In this document: positions 46,244 through 58,241 of the stretch, piece by piece
Position numbering within the stretch: position 1 is the stretch's first letter
Layout: each line of letters begins with the position of its first letter
Assembly: GCF_002742625.1 (NCBI RefSeq)
Contig: NZ_PEBF01000001.1
Location: forward strand, 2,542,001-2,606,000
Source of the DNA: Caulobacter sp. FWC2
GTDB lineage: Bacteria; Pseudomonadota; Alphaproteobacteria; Caulobacterales; Caulobacteraceae
Length of the DNA stretch: 64,000 bases
Direction of reading: 5' to 3'
The notes under the pieces: generated by a model
What the model was told of the DNA's origin: nothing
The model's input: the letters and a program-made list of their open reading frames with translations, nothing else
The model's database searches: none
Program-made: the position numbers and the translations under genes

Positions 46244-46546
46244 CTAGGTCTGAGATCGGCGCAGCGAAGCCCACCAACTAAAGAGCCGCCGAAGCAAGGT
46301 CTTCCTCGCCAAAAGCTCTGGTCCCGCAGACGGCGCGTTTACGGCGGGCAGCTCAGGTTTGGCATGACACGCTTGCTCATCGGCGGGTACATAGTAGAGA
46401 CGGCCGTCGGGTCTCCGTTTCAGTACAGCGCCCTTGCCAGCTCGTCTCTTCTCTCGATCGAGCCGTATAAGCTCATCATAACCGCCCGCCCTTTTGGCGG
46501 CGGCTCCGACGCGGATTTGGTCTCGTGTTGTTGTCAGCACGACCAT
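46244..46546 (-). CDS. Hypothetical basic protein
   Basis: A 100-residue frame on the minus strand. It begins MVVLTTTRDQIRVGAAAKRA and continues GGYDELIRLDREKRRAGKGA, then KRRPDGRLYYVPADEQACH; the composition is basic and hydrophilic with a C-terminal LLRRLFSWWASLRRSQ amphipathic stretch. The GYDELIRLDREKR text reads like a genuine protein and no better gene occupies the interval, but no family is recognised and a competing plus-strand frame overlaps it. Treat as a tentative gene. Confidence 0.42.
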   Translation of the reverse strand: MVVLTTTRDQIRVGAAAKRAGGYDELIRLDREKRRAGKGAVLKRRPDGRLYYVPADEQACHAKPELPAVNAPSAGPELLARKTLLRRLFSWWASLRRSQT

Positions 46547-46607
46547 GACGGCCCTCGATCACGAGGACATTGTAGCTGAAGCTTATTTAGCCGTCTTGCT
46601 CTGCGCG

Positions 46608-46820
46608 CTAGGCTCGAAACAGCTCAGCCGGCTCGACGCCCAGCCCTCGCGCCAGAGCATAGACTGCTTTTAGGCCAGCGTTCCTCTCACCGCGCTCAAC
46701 GCCGCCGATATAGTTGCGGTGGAGTCCCGACCGGTCGGCCAGCTCTTCCTGGCTAAGCCCAGCTGCGGAGCGCAGCAGGCGCACCGTTCGGCCAAATCTA
46801 AGGAGGTCAGCATTCGACAC
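46608..46820 (-). CDS. Small XRE-family HTH regulator
   Basis: A 70-residue stand-alone HTH protein: LRFGRTVRLLRSAAGLSQEE, LADRSGLHRNYIGGVERGER, NAGLKAVYALARGLGVEPAE. The two HTH helices and the E-R-G-x-R-N turn are exactly those of XRE proteins with the GLHRNYIGGVERGERN pattern, often found beside restriction-modification or mobile elements; no such system lies here. It is divergent from the 78-residue gene at 46914, and a nested palindrome fills the gap, so it probably autoregulates and represses that gene. Confidence 0.82.
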   Translation of the reverse strand: MSNADLLRFGRTVRLLRSAAGLSQEELADRSGLHRNYIGGVERGERNAGLKAVYALARGLGVEPAELFRA

Positions 46821-46854
46821 ACGACAAGCGTTGCGGGCCTGGGGCCAACCCTCT

Positions 46855-46889
46855 ACACATGATGAGTGTGATTTTCACACTCGATGTGT
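46855..46889. promoter_or_regulatory. Nested palindromic operator upstream of XRE gene
   Basis: The inner arms GAGTGTGA (46864-46871) and TCACACTC (46875-46882) are perfectly complementary with a TTT spacer. The outer arms ACACAT (46855-46860) and ATGTGT (46884-46889) add a second layer. It lies 35 nt upstream of the XRE start on one side and 25 nt upstream of the divergent gene on the other, as expected for a shared operator. Confidence 0.65.
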
Positions 46890-46913
46890 GTAACTTGAGA
46901 GCGCGGATCGGTT

Positions 46914-47150
46914 ATGGAAGCGCCGGCCATACGGGTCACGTCCCTCATTGACGCGGTCGTGGAGTCTATCGGCGGCGCGGATCAGCGTTCACGAGTGGAT
47001 GTCCATATCGCGATCTTCAACCACGCGATGTTGGAGATCGTGCGGGCCAGCGAGGGGGCGCCGGAACGCGCGTATGCGAGAGATCGCATTCTCGCCGCCC
47101 TGACGCGGGTGATCGACGACACGCTCCTACGTCCTGATGTCAGACCTTGA
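46914..47150 (+). CDS. Hypothetical 78-residue protein
   Basis: Helical acidic protein, MEAPAIRVTSLIDAVVESIG followed by VDVHIAIFNHAMLEIVRASE and YARDRILAALTRVIDDTLLR. No motif or family is recognised. The gene is divergent from the XRE regulator across a palindromic operator and overlaps the following antitoxin-like gene by 14 nt, which argues for coupled expression. No strong ribosome site is seen before the ATG at 46914. Confidence 0.55.
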   Translation: MEAPAIRVTSLIDAVVESIGGADQRSRVDVHIAIFNHAMLEIVRASEGAPERAYARDRILAALTRVIDDTLLRPDVRP

Positions 47151-47547
47151 TGCTCGGGCCCGGGCAACCGCGCGAGGGCTGCTCAATTCAAGAGAAGATC
47201 TCCGCTCCTCTGGAGGGACAGTTCCGTTACGCGAGGTGTGCGCTCGCCTAGGCCTTTCCCGTCGAAACGTTGATGTCCTCGTCGCCAACGGTTCGCTTTT
47301 GGCCGTCAGGGGCGTCGGGGGGCGCCGGTATTTTCCCGCAGCGCAGTTTGATGGCGACGGCCACGTTGTTGTTGGTCTGGCGGATGTTCAAGCTGCGCTT
47401 GGCTTTCAAAGCCCTTGGTCGGTGTTGAACTTCTTGGTCAATGAGAATGACCTCCTGGGCGATGAACGGCCAATCGAAGTTCTGATGCGAGGCGACCTAA
47501 GGCGGGCACTGCAGGTAGTGAATGTCCAAGGTGTTCACGGAATATAA
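47137..47547 (+). CDS. Putative antitoxin-like protein (weak MbcA/ParS/Xre resemblance)
   Basis: A 136-residue protein. The middle part has an HTH-like segment LREVCARLGLSRRNVDVLVA. The C-terminal half, ALGFQSPWSVLNFLVNENDL with LGDERPIEVLMRGDLRRALQ, resembles the toxin-binding DUF2384 region of Xre/MbcA/ParS antitoxins, where a G-x-R-P-h-x-x-L block is characteristic. The resemblance is by eye and moderate. It overlaps the 78-residue gene by 14 nt. No RES-type or other toxin gene follows; instead another antitoxin-like gene converges on it. Confidence 0.5.
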   Translation: MSDLDARARATARGLLNSREDLRSSGGTVPLREVCARLGLSRRNVDVLVANGSLLAVRGVGGRRYFPAAQFDGDGHVVVGLADVQAALGFQSPWSVLNFLVNENDLLGDERPIEVLMRGDLRRALQVVNVQGVHGI

Positions 47548-47628
47548 CGATCTTCCCGCTTTCCCGAGTGCAAAATACAGAGAGCATTGACAGGCAAGCG
47601 CCGTGAGTAGACGTCGGTGTCTGTCCCG

Positions 47629-47656
47629 CAAGGAGACCCGCAGGGGCCTCTCCTTG
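47629..47656. terminator. Hairpin between convergent antitoxin-like genes
   Basis: CAAGGAGA (47629-47636) and TCTCCTTG (47649-47656) form a perfect 8-bp stem whose 12-nt loop CCCGCAGGGGCC can fold further. GTAGAC (47607-47612) and GTCTAC (47665-47670) could add an outer stem. There is no U-tract. Its location between the 3' ends of two convergent genes fits a bidirectional terminator. Confidence 0.45.
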
Positions 47657-47697
47657 AAAGCAAGGTCTACGTTTTGGCCGGCAATTAGCGAGGCCGC

Positions 47698-48171
47698 TTA
47701 GACGTAGGCGCTGCTCTGCATCTGGGCCAGAAGGCGCGACAGCACGACGCGACCATCCCAAGTATCCAAATACTCGATGGGGCGCTCGCCGCTCAGAGCC
47801 GGTAAGGGTGACGTCACCCACTGGGCAAACCAGTTGGACGCGTTGAACTCGGCAGGCTCACCGGAAGCTCTCACCATCGTTTCAATCTGGCCAATCAGCA
47901 CCGCTATTCCAAGGGCGCATTCGCTTCTTCCTACGGACAGGCGCGCGCCGATGGCCGCCATTCTGCCTATGCCCCTCTGGGAAAGCTTCAGAGTCGACAG
48001 TTCTCGTCCACACCCAAGCATAAAATCACCAAGAGCGAGTTTGACCCAGCGTGCGGGCAATCCGCTCTTGGCTACCGCGATCCGTTCGATCGGTGCGGCC
48101 TTGAACGCATCCATACAGGTCCAATTCAGGAGCGCTTCTGGGGCGTGATCGGCGATTGAGGGTGGGGTCAT
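47698..48171 (-). CDS. MbcA/ParS/Xre-type antitoxin domain protein
   Basis: A 157-residue protein. The C-terminus carries the clearest DUF2384 (toxin-binding) signature in the window: NWFAQWVTSPLPALSGERPI followed by EYLDTWDGRVVLSRLLAQMQ. The G-x-R-P-h-E-x-L-D-T-x-x-G-R-x-x-V-x-x-L-L pattern is that of MbcA/ParS/Xre antitoxins, which pair with RES-domain toxins. The N-terminal 100 residues contain no recognisable HTH motif I am certain of (SGLPARWVKLALGDFMLGCG, ALGIAVLIGQIETMVRASGE). No RES toxin is adjacent, so it may be an orphan, or its partner may have been lost. Confidence 0.65.
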   Translation of the reverse strand: MTPPSIADHAPEALLNWTCMDAFKAAPIERIAVAKSGLPARWVKLALGDFMLGCGRELSTLKLSQRGIGRMAAIGARLSVGRSECALGIAVLIGQIETMVRASGEPAEFNASNWFAQWVTSPLPALSGERPIEYLDTWDGRVVLSRLLAQMQSSAYV

Positions 48172-48215
48172 GCGACTCCTTCATGCCCTGTAGCGGCCTC
48201 TGGCCAAGCACCTAG

Positions 48216-49352
48216 TCAGTCTGCCTGATAGATTACCCGCGCGTCGATCCACTTCAGAATGAGGTCCGCGATCCGCAGGTTGTTCTTGTCCTGCATCAGC
48301 ATGTGGCTGTTGCCGCGTATGCCCAGCTCGGCGGTCGCGATGATGTCAACCCGACCGCCAGCGGCCTTGATGCGCGCGGCATAGGCGCGGCAGCCATCGA
48401 GGCGGTTTTGCCATGTGATGCCGTCCAGCCCTGTCGGAACCGCCAGGTTGTCGCCGAACACCACCAGGGTCGGAATCTTGGCCAGCTTGGCGATCTGCTC
48501 GTCCGTGTAGTTGCCTCGGCAGGCGCCCGGCTCGACGGCGACAATGCCGGCGACGCCCGTGGGGTCGATCAGCGCCGCATCCATCGGAAAAGGTCCCGAC
48601 TGTGAGTGGCTGATGAGCACTGCGTGGTTCAGCTGGATCGCGAGATCCGACAAAGCCTTCAGCGTCGGATTGGGAAACGGCACTTGCGAGGTGAGGTCGG
48701 GAATGGCCTGCTTGGAGAGTTCGCCAATGGCCTCGACGGGAAACTGTTGTCCTGGGAAGGCTTTGCCGAACTTCGGCCCGAAGCGGAAGTTGGTCCAGAC
48801 GCCCACCCGGTCGCCGAAGCGGAAGGCCCCCTGTCCCATCGCGGCTGGCGCGCCGGGCGCGGTCGGCGCGACCGATCCGGTCGGCGCGGCGCTGGCGCCG
48901 GACAACCTGTTGTTCAGCGCGGCCTGGTTGAACCCCGAGCGCGCCCGGCCGACTTGGTCCACGACGTAGGTCGGATGCGCCTCGCGGACGAAATACTCAA
49001 ACCACCCCATGCGACCGTCGGGCGTGGTGTCGTAGCTTTTGCCGCTGAGCGCCGCGCCATGGATCATCACCACCGGAAGCTTCGCCTTGCCGACCGGGAC
49101 CATGTACTCGACGTACATCTGGTCGACCGTGACGCTGTCATCGGGGCCGAGGAGGATCTCGCTCGCCTTCTGCTCCACCGAGCGACCGCCCACGAAGAAG
49201 CTGCCCCGGCTCTTCAAGACCAGGGGCTTGTCGGGAACCTGGACGGACTTCAGCGTCTGCGACACGGCCGTGGGCGCGAGGCCAAGGACACCAAAGGTCG
49301 CGCAGAGCGCCATGACACTGGCGCGGAACGAAAGGCTGGCGGTCACGCCCAT
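48216..49352 (-). CDS. Exported alpha/beta-hydrolase family esterase
   Basis: Predicted periplasmic or secreted hydrolase of 378 residues. The signal peptide is in the first 32 residues (SVMALCATFGVLGLAPTAVS, cleavage near VSQ). The oxyanion region VVMIHGAALSGKSYDTTPDG is near residue 100. The nucleophile elbow is LISHSQSGPFPMDAAL, a S-H-S-Q-S-G motif of the G-x-S-x-G type. The C-terminal IRGNSHMLMQDKNNLRIADL supplies the catalytic His. The Pro/Ala-rich insert GASAAPTGSVAPTAPGAPAA at about 150-170 is unusual and likely a flexible loop. The substrate is unknown. The LysR gene lies 116 nt upstream on the same strand. Confidence 0.82.
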   Translation of the reverse strand: MGVTASLSFRASVMALCATFGVLGLAPTAVSQTLKSVQVPDKPLVLKSRGSFFVGGRSVEQKASEILLGPDDSVTVDQMYVEYMVPVGKAKLPVVMIHGAALSGKSYDTTPDGRMGWFEYFVREAHPTYVVDQVGRARSGFNQAALNNRLSGASAAPTGSVAPTAPGAPAAMGQGAFRFGDRVGVWTNFRFGPKFGKAFPGQQFPVEAIGELSKQAIPDLTSQVPFPNPTLKALSDLAIQLNHAVLISHSQSGPFPMDAALIDPTGVAGIVAVEPGACRGNYTDEQIAKLAKIPTLVVFGDNLAVPTGLDGITWQNRLDGCRAYAARIKAAGGRVDIIATAELGIRGNSHMLMQDKNNLRIADLILKWIDARVIYQAD

Positions 49353-49468
49353 TGTCGATCTCCCTTCGAACTTCGAAGCAAGGCTATCGCGGCGACAAAG
49401 CCTCGATTAGCGGGCGGAAACGACTTGGTGTTTTTAGCCGATCTAACAAATGTGTCCGCGATGGCCGC

Positions 49469-50362
49469 TTAGCGTTCCTTGAATCGGAGCGCCTCGATCA
49501 GCAGCGAGAAGGCCGGCGAAGCGTGTCTGCGGCTGGGATAGTAGAGATGATAGCCCGTGAACGGCGGGCACCAGTCTTCCAGCACGCGGATCAACTCTGC
49601 GGAGGCGATGCAGGGCGCGGCGACATCCTCGGGCATGTAGGCCAGACCAAGACCCTGCAGCGCCGAGTCCAGACGCTGGCGAATGGTGTTGAACACCAGT
49701 TGCCCATCCACCCGCACCTTCACCTCGCGTCCATCCCGCTCGAACTCCCACGGGAAAAGGCCGCCATAGGTCGGCAGGCGCATGTTGATGCAGTTGTGGT
49801 CCGTGAGGTCCTGTGGCGTGAGCGGTCGCTGGCGCCCTTCGAAGTACGCCGGTGATCCGACGACGGCCATGCGCATGTCGGGGCCTATGCGCAGGGCGAT
49901 CATGTCCTTGGCCACCTGCTCGCCAAGACGTACGCCAGCGTCGAACCCCTCAGAGACAATGTCCACCAGTCCATAGTCGACGACGATCTCGACACGGATG
50001 TCCGGATAGTCCGGCAGAAGCTTGGCCAGGCCCGGCTGCAGGACCGCGCGCGCCGCGTGTTCGCCGGCGGTGATCCGGATCGTGCCGGCGGGTCGCTCGC
50101 GCATGTCGGCGAGCGCGGCCAGCGCCTGCTCGATTTCCTCGAAGCGCGGGGCGATAGTTTGCAGCAGGCGCTCTCCCGCCTCCGTGGGCGCAACGCTGCG
50201 CGTCGTGCGCGTCAGGAGGCGAACGCCCAGCCGCCCCTCCAGCCCCTTGATCGTCTGGCTAAGCGCCGAGGGCGATACGCCAAGCTTGGCGCCGGCGCGC
50301 GTGAAGCTGCGCTCCTTGGCCACCGCGGCGAACGCGGCCAGTTCGTCGAAACCCTGAGCCAT
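49469..50362 (-). CDS. LysR-family transcriptional regulator
   Basis: A 297-residue regulator of normal LTTR length. The winged HTH is at residues 6-65 (LAAFAAVAKERSFTRAGAKL, GVSPSALSQTIKGLEGRLGV, RLLTRTTRSVAPTEAGERLL). The substrate-binding domain follows, with PAGTIRITAGEHAARAVLQP and LGEQVAKDMIALRIGPDMRM. It resembles the AaeR/YafC-type group that controls dehydrogenases or reductases. It is divergent from the first aldo/keto reductase with an excellent T-N11-A dyad between, so it very probably controls the 50490-56635 gene run. The inducer is unknown. Confidence 0.92.
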   Translation of the reverse strand: MAQGFDELAAFAAVAKERSFTRAGAKLGVSPSALSQTIKGLEGRLGVRLLTRTTRSVAPTEAGERLLQTIAPRFEEIEQALAALADMRERPAGTIRITAGEHAARAVLQPGLAKLLPDYPDIRVEIVVDYGLVDIVSEGFDAGVRLGEQVAKDMIALRIGPDMRMAVVGSPAYFEGRQRPLTPQDLTDHNCINMRLPTYGGLFPWEFERDGREVKVRVDGQLVFNTIRQRLDSALQGLGLAYMPEDVAAPCIASAELIRVLEDWCPPFTGYHLYYPSRRHASPAFSLLIEALRFKER

Positions 50363-50387
50363 TTATTAGTCTCGCTAAAAACGACAT

Positions 50388-51476
<1,089 letters not shown>

Positions 51477-51477
51477 G

Positions 51478-53074
<1,597 letters not shown>

Positions 53075-53101
53075 CCTGACCCGACGCGACAGGAGATATC
53101 C

Positions 53102-54241
<1,140 letters not shown>

Positions 54242-54269
54242 CGCCGGCCCCTTCAAGCAGGAGTTTCCC

Positions 54270-55487
54270 ATGAAGCCTGTCGCAGCCGCTATCGCGGCTC
54301 TCGCCCTGGCGACGCCGGCCGAGCCTCAGGAACGCAAATCCGTGGCGCCCAAGGCCATGCAGGCGGTCGCGCCGGGCCTTGCGCGCTACACCGACGACGT
54401 ACTGTTCGGCGACGTCTGGATCAGTCCGGCCCTTAGCCCGCGCGATCGTAGCCTGGTGACCGTGTCGGTGCTGATCGCCACCGGCAAGACGGCGCAGCTG
54501 ACCGGCCACTTGGGGCGCGCGCTCGACAATGGCGTCAAGCCGACCGAGATCGCCGGGATCGCCACCCAGCTTGCCTTTTACACAGGCTGGCCAAACGCGG
54601 TCTCGTCACTTGAGGTGATCGACAAGGTCTTCACCGACAGAGGCGTGGACAAGATGGCGTTACAGGCGCCGGTGGCCGCCAGTCTGCCCGCTCCCGCCTC
54701 GGACGCCGCTCGAGCTCGGGCCGTGGCGGCGAACATTGGGCCGGTGGCGCCCAAGCTGGCGGCGCTGACCAACGATGTGCTGTTCGCCGACCTGTGGCGG
54801 CGGTCCGACCTTGGTCCGCGCGATCGCAGCCTGGTCACCATCGCCGCGCTCGCCGCCAATGGCGATGAAGCCGGGTTGGCGTTCCATATCGACCTGGGTC
54901 TCGAAAACGGGCTCACACGCGCCCAGATCGGCGACCTCCTGACCCATCTGGCGTTCTACGCCGGCTGGCCCAAGGCGACGGCCGCTGTCGCCGTCGCGGA
55001 CAAGGTGTTCAAGGCAAAGGGCGCCGAACCGGCGGCCCCGGCCGCCGGCGCTCTGGAGGTCATTCCGCCCGGCGCGCGTCCAGTCCAGGGACCGTCCGCC
55101 ACCTTCACCGGGGCCGTCACCGTGACCTCGCCGTTCAGGGGCAGCGGTCAGGCCCGGCTCGGCGGCGCGACCGTCACTTTCCAGCCTGGCGCGCGGTCCA
55201 ACTGGCACACCCATCCGCTGGGCCAACTCCTCATCGTCACCGCCGGCGAGGGTCTTGTGCAGGCCGAGGGTGAGCCTATCCGGCGGATCAGGCCTGGCGA
55301 CGTCGTCTGGACCCCACCCGGCGTGAAGCACTGGCACGGCGCGGCTCCGACCAGCGCCTTGACCCATGTCGCCGTCGCCGAAGCCTTGGATGGCGTCAGC
55401 GTGACCTGGCTGGAGCCCGTCACCGACGCCGAATATCGCGCGCCGCCATCCGCTAGCGACGCTGCTTCCTCCGCCTTGAAGCCGTGA
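54270..55487 (+). CDS. CMD-CMD-cupin fusion protein
   Basis: A 405-residue three-domain protein. It starts at the ATG 54270 after AGCAGGAG and has a short hydrophobic leader ([20 protein letters not shown]). Two carboxymuconolactone decarboxylase-like modules follow at about residues 30-125 ([37 protein letters not shown]) and 150-260 ([37 protein letters not shown]). Neither has the C-x2-C of AhpD peroxidases, so both are of the gamma-CMD type. The C-terminal cupin (about 275-390) has the metal-binding pattern [17 protein letters not shown] and PGVKHWHGA. The cupin half is very similar to the stand-alone cupin at 60478. The function of such fusions is not established. Confidence 0.88.
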   Translation: MKPVAAAIAALALATPAEPQERKSVAPKAMQAVAPGLARYTDDVLFGDVWISPALSPRDRSLVTVSVLIATGKTAQLTGHLGRALDNGVKPTEIAGIATQLAFYTGWPNAVSSLEVIDKVFTDRGVDKMALQAPVAASLPAPASDAARARAVAANIGPVAPKLAALTNDVLFADLWRRSDLGPRDRSLVTIAALAANGDEAGLAFHIDLGLENGLTRAQIGDLLTHLAFYAGWPKATAAVAVADKVFKAKGAEPAAPAAGALEVIPPGARPVQGPSATFTGAVTVTSPFRGSGQARLGGATVTFQPGARSNWHTHPLGQLLIVTAGEGLVQAEGEPIRRIRPGDVVWTPPGVKHWHGAAPTSALTHVAVAEALDGVSVTWLEPVTDAEYRAPPSASDAASSALKP

Positions 55488-55522
55488 CCGGCGCGTCAAG
55501 CAAATCAACCCATGGAGTTCCG

Positions 55523-56635
55523 ATGACCGGCGTCCCCATTGGCAAGAACAGACGCGAGTTCCTAGGCGCTTCAGCGCTCGTCCTTTCAGCTTCGGTTCTA
55601 GGAGTCACCACGATGACCACGACCCCCGCCTCGGCCGCGGCCGAGACGACCAATCCCTTCACCCTCGTCTATGGTGGCGCCATCACCAAGAACGAGCCGG
55701 GCAAGGTCAACATCCACCCGGTCACCTACAAGCTCGGCGGCCTGGACATCGTCGCCAATGTCTACACGCCGGCGAACTACGCTCCGGGGCAGGCCTATCC
55801 GGCGGTCGTGGTGGCGCACCCCAACGGCGGGGTGAAGGAGCAGGTCGCGGGCCTCTACGCCCAGCGCCTAGCCGAGCAGGGCTACATCACCATCACCGCC
55901 GACGCGGCCTATCAGGGCGGTAGCGGCGGGCTCCCGCGCAGCGTGGACAAGCCGATGTTCCGGATCGAGGACATCCACGGCATGGCGGACTTCATCACCC
56001 GCTATCCCGGGGTCGACGCCGAGCGCCTGGGGCTGCTTGGGATCTGCGGCGGGGGCGGCTATTCGCTGGCGGCGGCCAAGACCGACAAGCGCTTCAAGTC
56101 GATCGCCACGCTCAGCATGTTCAACTCCGGTCGGGTTCGCCGCAACGGCTACCAGGACTCGGCGCTGGCGACGATCCAGGACCGCCTGAAGCAGGCCTCG
56201 GCCGCCCGCGCCCAGGAAGCCGCCGGCGGCGAAATCCTCTATTCCGGCGACGCCAACCTGAGCGACGCCCAGATCGCGGCCCTGCCGTTTGATCTCTATC
56301 GCCAGGGCTATGAGTACTACTGGAAAACCCATGCCCATGCGGGCTCGACGTTCAAATATACGACGAGCAGCCTGCTGGACCTAATGCGCTGGGATGCGAC
56401 CGACCAGATCGCGTTGATCGACGTCCCGCTGCTGATGATCGCCGGAGCTAAGGCCGACAGCCTCTACATGACCGAGGACGCCTTCGCCAAGGCGACCGGA
56501 ACCAAGGACAAGACGCTGTTCAAGATCGACGGCGCCACGCACATCGAGACCTACTGGGTTCCGCAATATGTCGACGCCGCGGTGGACCAGCTCACGCCGT
56601 TCTTCAAAAGGACGCTCGGCGCCAGTCAATCCTGA
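55523..56635 (+). CDS. Tat-exported alpha/beta hydrolase (dienelactone-hydrolase-like)
   Basis: A 370-residue hydrolase. The ATG at 55523 follows GGAG by 7 nt and starts a Tat signal with KNRREFLGASALVLSASVLG. The oxyanion strand is AYPAVVVAHPNGGVKEQVAG and the elbow is LGLLGICGGGGYSLAAA, where the expected nucleophile position is Cys (G-x-C-x-G), as in dienelactone hydrolases. The acid and His are likely in LMIAGAKADSLYM and KIDGATHIETYW. The gene is the last of the plus-strand run that begins with reductase 1, with a 35-nt gap from the fusion gene. Its substrate is unknown, but the company of reductases and CMD/cupin proteins suggests lactone or ester intermediates. Confidence 0.85.
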   Translation: MTGVPIGKNRREFLGASALVLSASVLGVTTMTTTPASAAAETTNPFTLVYGGAITKNEPGKVNIHPVTYKLGGLDIVANVYTPANYAPGQAYPAVVVAHPNGGVKEQVAGLYAQRLAEQGYITITADAAYQGGSGGLPRSVDKPMFRIEDIHGMADFITRYPGVDAERLGLLGICGGGGYSLAAAKTDKRFKSIATLSMFNSGRVRRNGYQDSALATIQDRLKQASAARAQEAAGGEILYSGDANLSDAQIAALPFDLYRQGYEYYWKTHAHAGSTFKYTTSSLLDLMRWDATDQIALIDVPLLMIAGAKADSLYMTEDAFAKATGTKDKTLFKIDGATHIETYWVPQYVDAAVDQLTPFFKRTLGASQS

Positions 56636-56722
56636 GATCGACGACGGCGAGCGTAGTCTCCTGTGCTGACCTTAGCCACGTTTTTACACGTCCGTCGTCA
56701 GGCGATTGCGCGGCACTAGCGA

Positions 56723-56751
56723 CCTTGGCGTGGCTCCAGAAACCTGACGTT
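56723..56751 (+). repeat. Imperfect direct repeat, copy 1
   Basis: CCTTGGCGTGGCTCCAGAAA followed by CCTGACGTT. A close copy without three bases lies at 58351-58375. The two copies bracket the hydrolase gene at 56832-58241. The remaining part of the 196-nt gap (56636-56831) includes a G-run near 56811 and shows no gene. Confidence 0.4.
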
Positions 56752-56831
56752 GCCGCCCATTTGCGCGGCGCTCCACGCTATATCCCCATAGCGCGTACTT
56801 TCGCGCGCGGGGGGGGGGTCAGACGGCTTTG

Positions 56832-58241
56832 CTATCGGACCGCTGCCCCATCTCCTGTTCGGACGCGATCCACCATCCAGCTGGCCATGAGCTCAAGCGC
56901 GTGGGGTGACACGGTCTCGTCGATGTCGACGTATTCTTCGGGACTGCCGGTCTCCGCCCGCTGAAGCAGGTGGTTGAGGCCCGGCATCTCGACGACCGTC
57001 GCGCCCTGCACGTCCTTCAAGGCCTCACGCGCTATCACGGCGTTGTCGGCGGCGGGGACCTGGGCGTCGAGTCCGCCGTAAACCGCGAGCACCGGGATCT
57101 TGAGCCCGCGCAGGACCAGTGCGGGATCATGGGCCAGAAAGTAGCGCTGCCACCGCGAAGTAATGCTCTTGGCCAGACTGTCGGCCTCGCCGGCGTCCAC
57201 GAGCTTGTTCTCGACACCTCGCGCCAAGATCGTCTTCGCCTCAGCGCGCGCCGCCTCGGCCGTGGGGGCGGCAATGACCGCTGCGTAGAGTTCGCGATCG
57301 AGAGCTTGTCGACCAGCGACATAGGCTTCGGGCGCGCCGTAGAGCCTGGCCACCTTGGCCGACTGAGCCACGAACAGCTTATCTCCGCGGATGGCTGGCA
57401 CGGCCATCATGACAATGAAGGCAACTGTGGGGTCGCTCGCGGCCACCATAGGCGCGATCACGCCGCCTTCGGAGTGACCCAGGACACCGACGCGGAGCGG
57501 GTCGATTTCGAGATACGCCATAAGGAACCTGACAGCGGCGGCGCCGTCGGTCGCGAAATCGGCCGTGGTGGCGCCCCGATAGGCGCCGCCGGAGCCGCCA
57601 ACGCCGCGCTTGTCATAACGCAGCACCGCCAAGCCTTGCCGTACGAGCGCGTCGGCCAGCACGGTGAAGACCTTGTGTCCGTCGACCTCCTCGTCGCGCG
57701 TGTTAGGCCCCGTCCCCGAGACCAGGACCACGGCCGGAAACGGTCCCGCGCCCTCGGGCAGGCTGAGCGTGCCCGCCAAGTCGATCCCTGCCGTCTCATT
57801 CCTGAACACCACACCCCGCTCGACATACGGTCGCGGACCAGACGCGATAGCGTCCTCTTGAGGACGCTTGCGAACCCTGGCGGCCATGCTTCCGGGCGCG
57901 GCGCGTTGTAGCAGTAAGGGGTGACTGCCCTGGAAGACGAGATCGCCTCGCCATCCCTTGCTGCCCCCGTCCCAGGCGGCGTCATAGCGAAGGCCTAGCT
58001 TCTCGACGGCGAAGCTCAACTTCGTGCCATCAGAAGTGACGGTGTCGAGGGTTGTCTCCATGTTGCTAGGATTGATCAGAACCCCCGCATAGCCGGTCGC
58101 AGTTTTGTCGATGCGCAGCCTGACCTTGAAGCCGGATGGCAGGCTACCGGTCCAGTTACCGGTAGCCTCCTCGGCCCCGGCCGATGCTCCAGCAGCCAGT
58201 ATCGTCAGCACGATCGCGCCAATCGCTCCAAGCTTTTCCAC
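56832..58241 (-). CDS. Exported alpha/beta hydrolase (serine aminopeptidase-like, S33)
   Basis: A 469-residue exported hydrolase. The signal peptide is MEKLGAIGAIVLTILAAGAS with cleavage near AGA. Residues 25-120 form a beta-rich N-terminal domain (GNWTGSLPSGFKVRLRIDKT, GYAGVLINPSNMETTLDTVT) often fused to this hydrolase type. The catalytic domain has FPAVVLVSGTGPNTRDEEVD, VLRYDKRGVGGSGG, the nucleophile elbow VGVLGHSEGGVIAPM and the C-terminal MPGLNHLLQ with catalytic His. Such proteins (YghX/DUF3887-type context) are poorly characterised esterases or peptidases. It is on the minus strand and separated from the neighbours by about 196 and 311 nt of non-coding sequence. Confidence 0.86.
   Translation of the reverse strand: MEKLGAIGAIVLTILAAGASAGAEEATGNWTGSLPSGFKVRLRIDKTATGYAGVLINPSNMETTLDTVTSDGTKLSFAVEKLGLRYDAAWDGGSKGWRGDLVFQGSHPLLLQRAAPGSMAARVRKRPQEDAIASGPRPYVERGVVFRNETAGIDLAGTLSLPEGAGPFPAVVLVSGTGPNTRDEEVDGHKVFTVLADALVRQGLAVLRYDKRGVGGSGGAYRGATTADFATDGAAAVRFLMAYLEIDPLRVGVLGHSEGGVIAPMVAASDPTVAFIVMMAVPAIRGDKLFVAQSAKVARLYGAPEAYVAGRQALDRELYAAVIAAPTAEAARAEAKTILARGVENKLVDAGEADSLAKSITSRWQRYFLAHDPALVLRGLKIPVLAVYGGLDAQVPAADNAVIAREALKDVQGATVVEMPGLNHLLQRAETGSPEEYVDIDETVSPHALELMASWMVDRVRTGDGAAVR

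Noticed and set aside
46364..46579. Plus-strand frame of 71 codons overlapping the tentative hypothetical gene
   Set aside because: No ribosome site and no protein-like character; the opposite strand reads better, though weakly.
56806..56819. G-run as a slippery or phase-variable tract
   Set aside because: It lies after the stop codons of both convergent genes, so a length change would not affect a reading frame.
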